DNA from: Streptomyces spinoverrucosus
GTDB lineage: Bacteria; Actinomycetota; Actinomycetes; Streptomycetales; Streptomycetaceae
Length of the DNA: 64,000 nt
Direction of reading: 5' to 3'
Assembly: GCF_006539505.1 (NCBI RefSeq)
Contig: NZ_BJND01000035.1
Coordinates: 1-64,000, forward strand
Position 1 is the first letter of the stretch. Each line of letters opens with the position of its first letter. A model generated the notes under the pieces. The model saw only the letters and a list, made by a program, of their open reading frames with translations. It did not search any database and had not been told where the DNA came from. Shown here one piece after another: positions 25,722-34,557 of this stretch. A program made the position numbers and the translations under genes.

Positions 25722-26414
25722 GTGACCGACATCGCCATGCTGCCCGAGTCCTGGCGCGGCGTCCTGAGCGACGAACTCCACAAGCCCTACTTCAAGGAGC
25801 TGACGGAGTTCGTGGAGGAGGAGCGGGCGAACGGTCCCGTCTACCCACCGCGCGAGGAGGTCTTCGCGGCGCTCGACGCCACGCCGTACGAGCAGGTGAA
25901 GGTCCTGATCCTCGGCCAGGACCCGTACCACGGCGAGGGCCAGGGCCACGGCCTGTGCTTCTCGGTCCGCCCCGGGGTGCGGACCCCGCCCTCGCTGCGC
26001 AACATCTACAAGGAGATGCAGGAGGAGCTCGGCCTGCCGATCCCGGACAACGGCTATCTGATGCCGTGGGCCCGGCAGGGCGTGCTGCTGCTCAACGCGG
26101 TGCTGACGGTCCGGGGCGGCGAGGCCAACTCGCACAAGGGCAAGGGCTGGGAGAAGTTCACCGACGCGGTGATCCGGGCGGTGGCCGAGCGGCCCGACCC
26201 GGCGGTGTTCGTGCTGTGGGGGAACTACGCGCAGAAGAAGCTGCCGCTGATCGACGAGACCCGGCACGTGGTGGTGAAGGGCGCGCACCCCTCGCCGCTG
26301 TCGGCGAAGAAGTTCTTCGGCTCCCGGCCCTTCACGCAGATCAACGAGGCGATCGCGCGGCAGGGGCATGCGCCGGTGGACTGGCGCATCCCGAACCTGG
26401 CCGACCTCACCTGA
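25722..26414 (+). CDS. ung: Uracil-DNA glycosylase, family 1
   Basis: This 230-aa enzyme removes uracil from DNA to start base-excision repair. It has the catalytic water-activating Asp67 in GQDPYHG, the NAVLTV segment that contacts uracil, and the DNA-intercalation loop HPSPLS. Start GTG 25722 has AAGGAAG well placed before it. A strong hairpin at 26431-26455 ends the transcript. Confidence 0.96.
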   Translation: MTDIAMLPESWRGVLSDELHKPYFKELTEFVEEERANGPVYPPREEVFAALDATPYEQVKVLILGQDPYHGEGQGHGLCFSVRPGVRTPPSLRNIYKEMQEELGLPIPDNGYLMPWARQGVLLLNAVLTVRGGEANSHKGKGWEKFTDAVIRAVAERPDPAVFVLWGNYAQKKLPLIDETRHVVVKGAHPSPLSAKKFFGSRPFTQINEAIARQGHAPVDWRIPNLADLT

Positions 26415-26430
26415 CCTGGGGCGCTTCGTG

Positions 26431-26455
26431 GGGGCCGACGTCATGGGTCGGCCCC
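26431..26455 (+). terminator. Terminator hairpin after ung
   Basis: GGGGCCGAC (26431-26439) pairs with GTCGGCCCC (26447-26455) around a 7-nt loop, just after the ung stop. The stem is perfect with no T-tract. Confidence 0.7.
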
Positions 26456-26529
26456 GCCTCGCCGGGATTGCCGGTGGCGGCCGTTAGCGTCGGCACGGAC
26501 GGGACGTCGGCGAGTGCGCGGAGGGTGCG

Positions 26530-27051
26530 GTGGCGGAGCGACAGGAGCAGGCGGCGCCGGATGCCGTGATGACACGGATCGGGCAGGTCGTCATGCTGCA
26601 TCACGCGGGGGACCGCGAGGAGGCCCGGCACCGCTTCCTGAAGCTGTGGGCGGAGATCGGCGAGGACGGCGATCCCCTGCACCGCTGCACGCTGGCCCAC
26701 TACATGGCCGACACCCAGGACGACCCCTGCGACGAACTGGCCTGGGACCTGCGGGCCCTGGGCGCCGCCGAGGAGCTGGCCGACGACCGCCTCGCGGCCC
26801 ACGAGGGCGCCCTGGCGGTCCGCGCCCTGTATCCCTCCCTGCATCTGAACCTCGCCGCCGACTACGTCAAACTCGGCCACTCGGATGCCGCCCGCACCCA
26901 TCTGCGCCGGGCACGTGGCGCGGCGGACGCCCTGGGCGACGACACCTATGGGGACGGGGTGCGGGCGGCCATCGGGCGCATGGAGCTACGGCTCGGGGAC
27001 GGCGGTTCGCCCGGTGGGGGTGGCTGGGGTCCGCCTCGGCAGCGGCCGTGA
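26530..27051 (+). CDS. TPR-like protein
   Basis: This 173-aa helical protein has TPR-type repeats: MTRIGQVVMLHHAGDREEARHRF, CTLAHYMADTQ, and LHLNLAADYVKLGHSDAARTHL. There is no signal or membrane segment. The C-terminal 20 residues are Gly/Pro-rich and probably disordered. It starts at GTG 26530. It is likely a protein-protein adaptor; the partner is unknown. Confidence 0.85.
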   Translation: MAERQEQAAPDAVMTRIGQVVMLHHAGDREEARHRFLKLWAEIGEDGDPLHRCTLAHYMADTQDDPCDELAWDLRALGAAEELADDRLAAHEGALAVRALYPSLHLNLAADYVKLGHSDAARTHLRRARGAADALGDDTYGDGVRAAIGRMELRLGDGGSPGGGGWGPPRQRP

Positions 27052-27077
27052 GCGGCGCCGGTATCGGGGCGCGCCCC

Positions 27078-27554
27078 TCACCGCCCGTACGTCTGCTCGC
27101 AGATCACCGCCTCCGGGCTGTCCGGGCGCCAGCCGCCGTACTTTCTGCCCAGGGCGCACACGTCGGTGTTCTCGGGGACCGCGGTGGAGACGTCCGGGAT
27201 CCCGGCGGGCGGTGGCTCGTGCGGGCGGCGTGGCTCCGGACGGGGCGGGTCGGAGTGCGGGCGGGACTCCGTGCGCGGGGACGCGGGCCGCTGGGTCGGT
27301 AACGGGGCCTTCGCGGTGGGGCGGCGTGGCTCCGGCGTGGTCGCGTCGGGCCGGGACGGGCCGATCATCTCCAGGGCCTCACGGGCGGGCGCCTGCACGA
27401 TCTGCGGTTCCGTGCGGCCGTCCGAGCGCGGTAACGACGGCTGGGCCGACGCCCGTGGCGGGGCGGTGGGGCCCCGCTGGACGGTCACACAGCCGGAGAC
27501 GGCCGTGAGGGCCACGGTGACGAGCAGTGTCGCGGTGGTCGTCGTTCGATGCAC
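27078..27554 (-). CDS. Proline-rich secreted lipoprotein, function unknown
   Basis: This 158-aa protein has a lipoprotein signal (TATLLVTVALTAVSGC), a long Pro/Arg-rich middle (about 30-125) likely to span the wall, and a small C-terminal motif DVCALGRKYGGWRPDSPEAVIC that recurs in Streptomyces surface proteins. The two Cys of this motif may form a disulphide. GTG at 27554 is taken as start because the signal follows directly. Confidence 0.72.
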   Translation of the reverse strand: MHRTTTTATLLVTVALTAVSGCVTVQRGPTAPPRASAQPSLPRSDGRTEPQIVQAPAREALEMIGPSRPDATTPEPRRPTAKAPLPTQRPASPRTESRPHSDPPRPEPRRPHEPPPAGIPDVSTAVPENTDVCALGRKYGGWRPDSPEAVICEQTYGR

Positions 27555-27623
27555 CCCCGCCACTCTGGTGGCTGCGGCGCCGCAGGACCAGCAGACAAGC
27601 ACAGGTTGCTCCGGACGGGTGAA

Positions 27624-27650
27624 GCGCGCCCCCGCAGGGAGGGGGCGCGC
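27624..27650 (-). terminator. Terminator hairpin after the DinB gene
   Basis: GCGCGCCCCC (27624-27633) pairs with GGGGGCGCGC (27641-27650), loop 7 nt. It lies downstream of the minus-strand DinB gene ending at 27667. Confidence 0.75.
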
Positions 27651-27666
27651 CCTTCCGAGGTGACGT

Positions 27667-28179
27667 TCAGTCGCCCGTCGCGCCGTCGACGCGCTCGCGG
27701 ATCAGATCGGCGTGGCCGTTGTGACGGGCGTACTCCTCGATCATGTGGGTGTAGATCCAGCGCAGATTGAACGGCTCGCCGCTGTGGCGGCCGCGCCCCT
27801 TGGACAGGTCGTCCAGCGCGAACCCGGCCGCGTTGCTCCGGGCGATCGCGATCTCTGCCTGCCAGGTGGCGTACGCCCCCGCCCAGGTGTCCGCCTCGGT
27901 GAGGTGGAACTCGCCGTCGGGGTCCTCCTCGGTGTAGTAGATCGGCCCCGGGTCGTCGCCGACGAGCACCCGGCGGAACCAGCCCCGCTCGACCTCCGCC
28001 ATGTGCCGCACCAGTCCCATCAGGGACAGTTCGGACGGCTCCACGGCCGCGATCCGGAGCTGCGCGTCGCTCAGTCCCTCGCACTTCCACGCCAGGGTCT
28101 GCCGGTGATACTCCAACCAGCCTTCCAGCATGGTCCGTTCGTCGGCGTTCTGGGCGGGCTCACGGCGCTCGGTTGTCAT
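27667..28179 (-). CDS. DinB family protein (DUF664)
   Basis: This 170-aa four-helix DinB-fold protein has the metal-site His residues in LMGLVRHMAEVERGWF and IYTHMIEEYARHNGHADLIRE. In actinomycetes this fold includes mycothiol-dependent transferases. The start at 28179 is preferred over the upstream ATG (28197), as only the shorter one is well spaced from GAGGATG. It may share a transcript with the TetR gene upstream. Confidence 0.9.
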   Translation of the reverse strand: MTTERREPAQNADERTMLEGWLEYHRQTLAWKCEGLSDAQLRIAAVEPSELSLMGLVRHMAEVERGWFRRVLVGDDPGPIYYTEEDPDGEFHLTEADTWAGAYATWQAEIAIARSNAAGFALDDLSKGRGRHSGEPFNLRWIYTHMIEEYARHNGHADLIRERVDGATGD

Positions 28180-28222
28180 GGGCGCATCCTCGCGCACCGC
28201 CAGGGAAATCCACCAGGAGGTT

Positions 28223-28828
28223 TTACGGCCGCCCCGGCGCCCCGCCGAACATCCCGCCGAGCAGCTCCCGCAGCCCCGCCCGCACCTCGTCCAGGCTCGG
28301 CACCTCCGCGTTGAAGGACCCGGCCACGCAGCTGAACATCAGCCCGTCCGCCCACGCGACCAGCATCAGCACATGCCGGGCCGGGTCGGTCGAGCCCATC
28401 GCCGTGACCAGGCCGGTGAGCTGCTCGCGGAAGCGGGCGCCCGTGGCGTCGTAGTACGCGCGCAGTTCGGGGCGTCGGGTGGCCTCCAGGGCGAGTTCGT
28501 AGCGGGCGACGACCAGGTCACGGTTGCGGGTGAGGGAGCGGTGGACCGCGAGGGCGAGGCCGTCCACCAGTGAGTCGAGTCCGCCGCGCGGGTCCGGCAT
28601 CTCGTGCAGGGCGAGCACCCGCGCCTCCCGCTCGGCGTGCCGGCGAACCGCCAGTTCCAGCAGCGCCTGGCGCGTGCGGGCCACGTTCGAGGTGGAGCCC
28701 TGGGGCAGTCCGGCCGCCTCGTCCACCGCCCGGTGCGTCAGCCCGCGCATCCCGCGCTCGGCGAGCAGGGCGAGGGCGGTGTCGGCGACGAGATCGGCGC
28801 GGGACGCGCCCGTGGTGCGTACGGACAT
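28223..28828 (-). CDS. TetR family transcriptional regulator
   Basis: This 201-aa regulator has an N-terminal helix-turn-helix (LVADTALALLAERGMRGLTH, then RAVDEAAGLPQGSTSN) and a C-terminal ligand domain typical of the family. Two near-identical CACTAC-N4-GTAGTR dyads lie between it and the divergent flavin monooxygenase, so it very likely represses both. Confidence 0.92.
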   Translation of the reverse strand: MSVRTTGASRADLVADTALALLAERGMRGLTHRAVDEAAGLPQGSTSNVARTRQALLELAVRRHAEREARVLALHEMPDPRGGLDSLVDGLALAVHRSLTRNRDLVVARYELALEATRRPELRAYYDATGARFREQLTGLVTAMGSTDPARHVLMLVAWADGLMFSCVAGSFNAEVPSLDEVRAGLRELLGGMFGGAPGRP

Positions 28829-28848
28829 GCTGCTCAACCTACCCGTCT

Positions 28849-28896
28849 CACTACATCTGTAGTACGGTCGATGGCGAGGCCACTACGGGTGTAGTG
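28849..28896. promoter_or_regulatory. Twin TetR operators
   Basis: CACTACATCTGTAGTA (28849-28864) and CACTACGGGTGTAGTG (28881-28896) share the arms CACTAC/GTAGTR with a 4-nt centre and lie 32 bp apart, three helical turns. They fill the gap between divergent tetR and the monooxygenase gene. Confidence 0.8.
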
Positions 28897-28910
28897 AAGA
28901 AAGGGGCATT

Positions 28911-30104
28911 ATGGCAGCGCCATCCAACCCACCCCGAGCCGTCGTCATCGGCGGCGGCATCGGCGGCCTGACCGCCGCTGTCGCCCTGCACCGGCGCGGC
29001 TGGCGGGTCACCGTCCTGGAACGCGCCCGCTCCCTGGCCCCCGTCGGCGCGGCCATCTCCCTCGCCCCCAACTCCCTGCGCGCCCTGGACGTCATCGGCC
29101 TCGGCGACGAGATCCGCGCCCTGGCCGCATGGCAGGGCGACGGCGGACTGCGCACCCCGAAGGGGCGGTGGCTGTCCCGGTCCAGCGCCGCCGCCGCGGC
29201 CGAGCGCTTCGGCGGCCCGCTCGTCCTGCTGCACCGCGCCACCCTCGTCGACGCCCTGACCGCACGTCTCCCCGAGGACCGCATCCGTACGTCCGCCCCG
29301 GCGACCCTCGCCGACCCCGGCGACGCGGACCGTCCGGCCCGCGTGACCACGCCCGACGGCGAGTGGGAGGCCGACCTGGTGGTGGCCGCCGACGGCATCC
29401 ACTCCGCCGTACGCCGGGCCCTGTTCCCGCAGCACCCGGGGCTCGCGTACGCCGGATTCACCACCTGGCGGGTCGTCATCCCCGTGCCCGGCGTGGAGTT
29501 CGCCTCGCACGAGACGTGGGGCCGGGGCCGGATCTGGGGCACGCATCCCCTCAAGGACGGCCGTGTCTACGCGTACGCCGCCGCCGTCACGCCCGCCGGG
29601 CAGCGAGCCCCGGACGACGAGAAGGCCGAGCTGCTACGGCTGTTCGGCGACTGGCACGACCCGATCCCCGCCGTGCTCGCCGCCGCCTGCCCCGAGGACG
29701 TGCTGCGCCACGACGTGCACCACATCGCCGAGCCGCTGCCCGCCCACCACCGCGGCCGGGTGGCGCTCCTCGGCGACGCCGCCCACGCGATGCCGCCGAC
29801 CCTCGGACAGGGCGGCAACCAGGCCATCGAGGACGCGATCGTCCTGGCGCACCATGCGCCCGACCTCGCCGCGTACACCGCCGCCCGGCTGCCCCGTACG
29901 ACGGCCATCGCCCGCCAGGCCGTGAAGGTGGCGCGGCTGAACATGATGAGCAACCGCGCCGGCATGGCCGTGCGCGATGCCGTGATCGCCGCCCTGTCGA
30001 AGGCCGCACCGGCGCTGTTGCTGCGCGGCTTCGACGGCATCGCCGACTGGCGGCCGCCCGGGCAGCCGTATGCTTCCGAGCAGACCCCAGCAGGCCAGCA
30101 GTGA
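28911..30104 (+). CDS. FAD-dependent aromatic monooxygenase (class A)
   Basis: This 397-aa flavoprotein has the three group A motifs: VVIGGGIGGLTAAVALHRRG (FAD), VVAADGIHSAVR (DG) and VALLGDAAHAMPPTLGQGG (GD). These enzymes hydroxylate aromatic or polyketide substrates with NAD(P)H and oxygen. It is controlled by the divergent TetR protein, whose ligand could be the substrate. The downstream oxidoreductase starts 10 bp after its stop. Confidence 0.92.
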   Translation: MAAPSNPPRAVVIGGGIGGLTAAVALHRRGWRVTVLERARSLAPVGAAISLAPNSLRALDVIGLGDEIRALAAWQGDGGLRTPKGRWLSRSSAAAAAERFGGPLVLLHRATLVDALTARLPEDRIRTSAPATLADPGDADRPARVTTPDGEWEADLVVAADGIHSAVRRALFPQHPGLAYAGFTTWRVVIPVPGVEFASHETWGRGRIWGTHPLKDGRVYAYAAAVTPAGQRAPDDEKAELLRLFGDWHDPIPAVLAAACPEDVLRHDVHHIAEPLPAHHRGRVALLGDAAHAMPPTLGQGGNQAIEDAIVLAHHAPDLAAYTAARLPRTTAIARQAVKVARLNMMSNRAGMAVRDAVIAALSKAAPALLLRGFDGIADWRPPGQPYASEQTPAGQQ

Positions 30105-30114
30105 AGGAGCCCCC

Positions 30115-31029
30115 GTGAAGGTCGGCTGCATCGGACTCGGTGACATCGCGCAGAAGGCGTATCTGCCGGTGCTCGGCGTCCAGCCCGGGGTCGAGCTGCA
30201 CCTGCAGACCCGCACGCCCGCCACGCTCGACCGCGTCGCCGACAGCCTTCACCTGCCCCGCACCCAGCGCCACAGCACCCTGGACGCGCTCCTCGCCCAC
30301 GACCTCGACGCCGCCTTCGTGCACGCGCCCACCCTCGTGCACCCCGAGATCGTCACGCGGCTGCTTGAGGCGGGCGTCCCGACGTACGTCGACAAGCCGC
30401 TGGCGTACGAACTCGCCGACTCCGAGCGGCTGGTGGAGCTGGCCGAGGAGCGGGGCGTGAGCCTCGCCGTCGGCTTCAACCGGCGGCACGCGCCCGCGTA
30501 CGCGCAGTGCGCCGAGCATCCGCGCGAGCTGATCCTCATGCAGAAGAACCGGGTCGGGCTCCCGGAAGAGCCGCGCGCGATGATCCTGGACGACTTCATC
30601 CACGTCGTGGACACGCTGCGCTTCCTGGTGCCGGGCCAGATCGACGACGTGACCGTGCGCGCCCGCACCGTGGACGGGCTGCTGCACCACGTCGTGCTCC
30701 AGCTCGCCGGGGACGGGTTCACCGCGCTCGGTGTGATGAACCGGCTGAGCGGGTCGGCCGAGGAGATCCTGGAGGTCTCCGGGCAGGACACCAAGCGGCA
30801 GGTGATCAACCTGGCCGAGGTGATCGACCACAAGGGTCAGCCGACGCTGCGGCGGCGCGGCGACTGGGTGCCGGTGGCCCGCCAGCGGGGCATCGAGCAG
30901 GCGGTGCTGGCCTTTCTCGACGCCGTGCGCGCGGGCAAGTTGCTCAGCGCCCGGGACGCGCTGGCGACTCACGAACTGTGCGAGCGGGTGGTACGGGCGG
31001 TTCTGGAGCGCCCCGGCGCGGTCGCCTGA
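30115..31029 (+). CDS. Gfo/Idh/MocA family oxidoreductase
   Basis: This 304-aa protein has the Rossmann start KVGCIGLGDIAQKAYLPVL and the Gfo/Idh signature VDKPLAYELADSERLVELA; the His/Asp pair in DDFIHVVDTLRF is normal for the C-terminal domain. The GTG at 30115 has GGAG well placed before it. It is likely co-transcribed with the monooxygenase. Its last 86 bp lie antisense to the end of lnt. Confidence 0.9.
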   Translation: MKVGCIGLGDIAQKAYLPVLGVQPGVELHLQTRTPATLDRVADSLHLPRTQRHSTLDALLAHDLDAAFVHAPTLVHPEIVTRLLEAGVPTYVDKPLAYELADSERLVELAEERGVSLAVGFNRRHAPAYAQCAEHPRELILMQKNRVGLPEEPRAMILDDFIHVVDTLRFLVPGQIDDVTVRARTVDGLLHHVVLQLAGDGFTALGVMNRLSGSAEEILEVSGQDTKRQVINLAEVIDHKGQPTLRRRGDWVPVARQRGIEQAVLAFLDAVRAGKLLSARDALATHELCERVVRAVLERPGAVA

Positions 31030-32503
31030 CCGCCCGCCCGCCCTCGACCAGGCCCAGGGCGAGCAGCGCCACCACGGAGACGTACACCGGCCAGGCACCC
31101 AGACGGACGTACGGCGTGACCCCGTCGGCCAGCGGCACCTCGTACACCTGCGCCGTGCTCGCGTCCGTCCCGAGCGGCGGGCCGATCCGCCGGCCCTCGG
31201 GGCCGAACACGGCGGAGACGCCGGTCAGGGTCGCGTGCACCATGGGGCGGCCGGTCTCCGCGGCGCGCAGCGCGGCCAGCGAGGCGTGCTGCGCGGGCGC
31301 CCAGCTCTGCTGGAACGTCGACGTGGCCGACTGGGCCACCAGTACGTCGGCGCCGTCGCGGGTGAGGCTGCGGCTCATGTCGGGGAACGCCGACTCGAAG
31401 CACACCATCGGGCCGACGCGCAGCCCGCCGCCGACGTCCATCACGACCTGCTCGGTGCCGCGCCTGCGGTCCTCGGCCGCGGCCTCGCCGACGGAGGTGA
31501 CCCAGCCGAGCAGCGAGCGGAACGGGATGTACTCGCCGAACGGGACCAGCCGCATCTTGTCGTAGCGGTCGCCGGTCGGGCCGTCCGGGCCGATCAGCAC
31601 CGAACTCTTGTAGATCCCGGGCCGGTCCGAGCGGCGGGCGTCCACGTTGACCAGGATCGGGGCACCCGTCTCACGGGACAGCGCCGCTATGCGCTGCGCC
31701 AGGTCGGGTCGGCGGCCGAGGTCGTAGCCGACGCTGCTCTCGCCCCAGACGATCAGGTCCACGTCCTGGCCGGTGAGCTGCCGGGTGAGCTGTTCCTCGC
31801 GGTCGAACCGGGGGCCGGGGCCGTGGATGACACCGGGCTGTACGAGGGCCACCCGGACCTCACCGACGACGTGGGGGCGCGGGGACCAGCTCCAGGCCGC
31901 CGATGTGGCCGCGGCGGTGGCGAGTAGGGCGGCCAGGGCGGGCATCCTGGCGGCGCGCACCGAGACGAGCACGGCGACTGAGACATTGACGGCCACCAGC
32001 AGGAAGCTCAGCAGCCACACCCCGCCCACCGAGGCCAGCCGCAGCGCCGGTTCCACCTGCCACTGACTGGCGCCCAGCATGCCCCAGGGGCCACCGAGCC
32101 CCTGCCAGGACCGCACCAGCTCCACCGCCAGCCAGCCCGACGGCAGCACCAGCAGCGCGGCCGCTATCCGGCCCGGGGAGGGCGCTCCGGCGAGGAACCG
32201 GCGGACGAGCCAGCCCCACGGCGCCCACAGCGCACCGAGCAGGGCGGCGAGGACGAACGTGAACACGTGCAGGTTGGGCAGCAGCCAGTGGTGCACCGCC
32301 AGCACGAAGCCGAAGCCGCCGCACCAGCCGTCGTACAGCGCCCGCCGCCCGGTCGGCGCGGTGCGGGCCAGCAGGATCCACGGGACCAGGGCGACGTACG
32401 CGAACCACCACAGGGACGGAGCCGGGAAGGCGAGCATGGGCAGGGCGCCCGCCACCGCGGCGATCACGCAGCGCCGCCACGGGGATTCGAGCCGGGTCTT
32501 CAT
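30944..32503 (-). CDS. lnt: Apolipoprotein N-acyltransferase
   Basis: This 519-aa membrane enzyme adds the third acyl chain to lipoproteins. About seven hydrophobic helices (residues 10-200) precede a nitrilase-fold domain with the complete triad Glu255 (WGESSV), Lys316 (DKMRLVPFGEY) and Cys368 (VCFESAF), plus a final helix near 475-495. The C-terminal tail is Pro/Arg-rich. Streptomyces usually carry two lnt paralogues; this is one. Its 3' end overlaps the convergent oxidoreductase by 86 bp. Confidence 0.94.
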   Translation of the reverse strand: MKTRLESPWRRCVIAAVAGALPMLAFPAPSLWWFAYVALVPWILLARTAPTGRRALYDGWCGGFGFVLAVHHWLLPNLHVFTFVLAALLGALWAPWGWLVRRFLAGAPSPGRIAAALLVLPSGWLAVELVRSWQGLGGPWGMLGASQWQVEPALRLASVGGVWLLSFLLVAVNVSVAVLVSVRAARMPALAALLATAAATSAAWSWSPRPHVVGEVRVALVQPGVIHGPGPRFDREEQLTRQLTGQDVDLIVWGESSVGYDLGRRPDLAQRIAALSRETGAPILVNVDARRSDRPGIYKSSVLIGPDGPTGDRYDKMRLVPFGEYIPFRSLLGWVTSVGEAAAEDRRRGTEQVVMDVGGGLRVGPMVCFESAFPDMSRSLTRDGADVLVAQSATSTFQQSWAPAQHASLAALRAAETGRPMVHATLTGVSAVFGPEGRRIGPPLGTDASTAQVYEVPLADGVTPYVRLGAWPVYVSVVALLALGLVEGGRAVRRPRRGAPEPPVPPARTVRESPARPGR

Positions 32504-32570
32504 ACGGCGCCTCCCTACCCGTGGATCCAGTGTGCGCGTGGCCGGCGATCTCGGTACAGAGGGCGCCCGC

Positions 32571-33050
32571 TCAGTTGATCACACGGACCCCGGACCCCTG
32601 GGGCGCACGCCGCCACTTCTCCCGCACGATCACCTCCCGCAGCCGCCAGCCGTCGTCCGTCCGCCGCAGCTCGAACGCGTACCGGCCGCCGCACACGAAG
32701 TCGGGCGCCGCCGAGCCGTCACCGGCGAGGCGCATCGGATTGATGTAGTCGGCCTGGACCTGGGCCGTGTCCCCGGTGTCCCGCTCCAGGATCCCGAAGC
32801 GGACCCGGCGGTTGACGATGAGGTGCTGGCGCATGGCGAACGCCCGCATGCTCTCGGCCAGCCACGCGGCGACGCTCCCGGCGTCGCCCTCGATGCCGCC
32901 GGCCGAGCGGTAGTCCGCCCGCCCGTCCGGGGTGAACAGCTTCCGGTACGCCTCCCAGTCGCCGTCGTCCACCGCCACGGCGTAGTCGGTGACCAGGCCG
33001 TCCACGGCCAGCCGGTCCATCACGGTCGCGAGCTCCACACGCTGCGTCAT
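32571..33050 (-). CDS. SnoaL/NTF2-like protein
   Basis: This 159-aa protein has the NTF2-like cone fold: VMDRLAVDGLVTDYAVAVDDGDWEAYRKLFTPD is the standard opening, and DGWRLREVIVREKW the usual last strand. Members are isomerases, dehydratases or limonene-epoxide-type hydrolases. The Met at 33050 is chosen as start. There is no operon partner. Confidence 0.87.
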   Translation of the reverse strand: MTQRVELATVMDRLAVDGLVTDYAVAVDDGDWEAYRKLFTPDGRADYRSAGGIEGDAGSVAAWLAESMRAFAMRQHLIVNRRVRFGILERDTGDTAQVQADYINPMRLAGDGSAAPDFVCGGRYAFELRRTDDGWRLREVIVREKWRRAPQGSGVRVIN

Positions 33051-33189
33051 CGGCTCAGTGTTGGGCACGGGGCGGGCCGCGCCAAGAGGGCGTGCCGAGT
33101 TGATCGGTGGTCGTGACCCCGCCGTTCGGTGGTCGTGACGTGCGTTATTCGGTGGTCCCGATCGGCCGGGGCGCGCGAGGCTGACCCGT

Positions 33190-33813
33190 GTGAACGATCA
33201 GACCGAACGGCCCGAGCCGAGATTCCGCGTACGGGGCCGCCACACGGGCTCCACGATCACCGTCTACCAGGCGTACCACCCCGGCATCGGGCGACCGGCG
33301 GCCCGTGACGGGCGCTTCCCCACCACCTGGAAGCGCGAGCGCATGACCTGGATCAAGCCGTCCTTCCTGTGGATGATGTACCGCTGTGGCTGGGGCACGA
33401 AGGAGAACCAGGAGACCGTCCTCGCCGTCGAGATCACCCGCGAGGGCTTCCTGTGGGCCCTGCGCCACGCCTGCCTCTCCCACTACGTCCCCGGACTGCA
33501 CGCCGACCAGGCCGCGTGGCAGGAGCAGCTGAGGACGGCACCCGCGCGCGTGCAGTGGGACCCGGAACGCGACCTGCACCTCACCCCGCTGCCGCACCGG
33601 TCGCTGCAACTGGGGCTGGCGGGGGAGGCGGCCGCCCGGTACGCCGACGAGTGGATCGTGGGCATCGAGGACGTGACGCCGCTCACCAGGGAGGTCCACG
33701 GGCTGGTGCGGGCCGGTGAACTCGCCCGCGCGGGCGAGCTGTTGCCCAACGAACGGCCGTATCCGTTGGACCATGACGCGCTGGCACATCTGCTTCCGGG
33801 AGGCTCGGAATGA
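33190..33813 (+). CDS. DUF4291 family protein
   Basis: This 207-aa protein matches DUF4291: the invariant ITVYQAYHPGIG, RMTWIKPSFLWMMYRCGWG and TKENQETVLAVEITREGF. The catalytic role, if any, is unknown. The stop overlaps the following SDR start as ATGA (33810-33813), so they are co-translated, which suggests joint action on a metabolite. Confidence 0.88.
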   Translation: MNDQTERPEPRFRVRGRHTGSTITVYQAYHPGIGRPAARDGRFPTTWKRERMTWIKPSFLWMMYRCGWGTKENQETVLAVEITREGFLWALRHACLSHYVPGLHADQAAWQEQLRTAPARVQWDPERDLHLTPLPHRSLQLGLAGEAAARYADEWIVGIEDVTPLTREVHGLVRAGELARAGELLPNERPYPLDHDALAHLLPGGSE

Positions 33814-34550
33814 CACGTCCCATCACTGTGGTCACCGGCGGCAGCCGGGGGATCGGCGCGGCCACCTGCCTGCGGCTGGCGGCCGACGGGCACGACGTGG
33901 CGGTCGGCTACGTCCGTGACGCCGACGCGGCCGAGGCGGTGGCCGACGGGGTACGGGCAGCGGGCGGCCGCTCGGTCACCGTACGGGTGGACACGTCCGT
34001 CGAGGCGGACGTCGAGCGGCTCTTCGACATCGCCGAGCAGCGGCTCGGGCCGGTGACGGGCCTGGTGAACAACGCCGGGGTGACCAGCCCGCTGGGGCGG
34101 CTGGCCGACGCGGACCCGGCCGATCTGCGCCGGGTCGTGGACGTCAATCTCCTGGGCACGCTGCTGTGTTCACGCCGGGCCGCACAGCTGATGACCGCGC
34201 GGGGCGGTGGCGTGATCGTGAACGTGTCGTCGGCCGCAGCGACGCTGGGCAGTCCCGGCGAATACGTCCACTACGCGGCGACCAAGGCGGCCGTCGACGC
34301 CCTGACCCTGGGGCTGGCGAAGGAGCTGGGACCGGACGGCGTCCGCGTCAACGCGGTGGCGCCCGGGGTGATCGACACCGAGATCCACGCCGCCGGGGGC
34401 GACCCGAACCGCGCCCACCGGGCGGCGGCCACGATTCCGCTGCGTCGGCCGGGGCGGGCCGAGGAGATCGCGGCGGCGGTGGCATGGCTGATGTCGCCGG
34501 ACGCGTCGTATGCGACGGGGGCGGTGCTGCGGGTGTCGGGCGGGCGGTGA
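33810..34550 (+). CDS. SDR family oxidoreductase (FabG-like)
   Basis: This 246-aa SDR has VVTGGSRGIGAATCLRLAADG, NNAGVTSPLG, the catalytic Ser in NVSSAAATLGSPGEYV, and HYAATKAAVDALTLGLAKELG. It is translationally coupled to DUF4291. The downstream CPT gene is convergent, 7 bp away. Confidence 0.92.
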   Translation: MTRPITVVTGGSRGIGAATCLRLAADGHDVAVGYVRDADAAEAVADGVRAAGGRSVTVRVDTSVEADVERLFDIAEQRLGPVTGLVNNAGVTSPLGRLADADPADLRRVVDVNLLGTLLCSRRAAQLMTARGGGVIVNVSSAAATLGSPGEYVHYAATKAAVDALTLGLAKELGPDGVRVNAVAPGVIDTEIHAAGGDPNRAHRAAATIPLRRPGRAEEIAAAVAWLMSPDASYATGAVLRVSGGR

Positions 34551-34557
34551 GGGCGCG

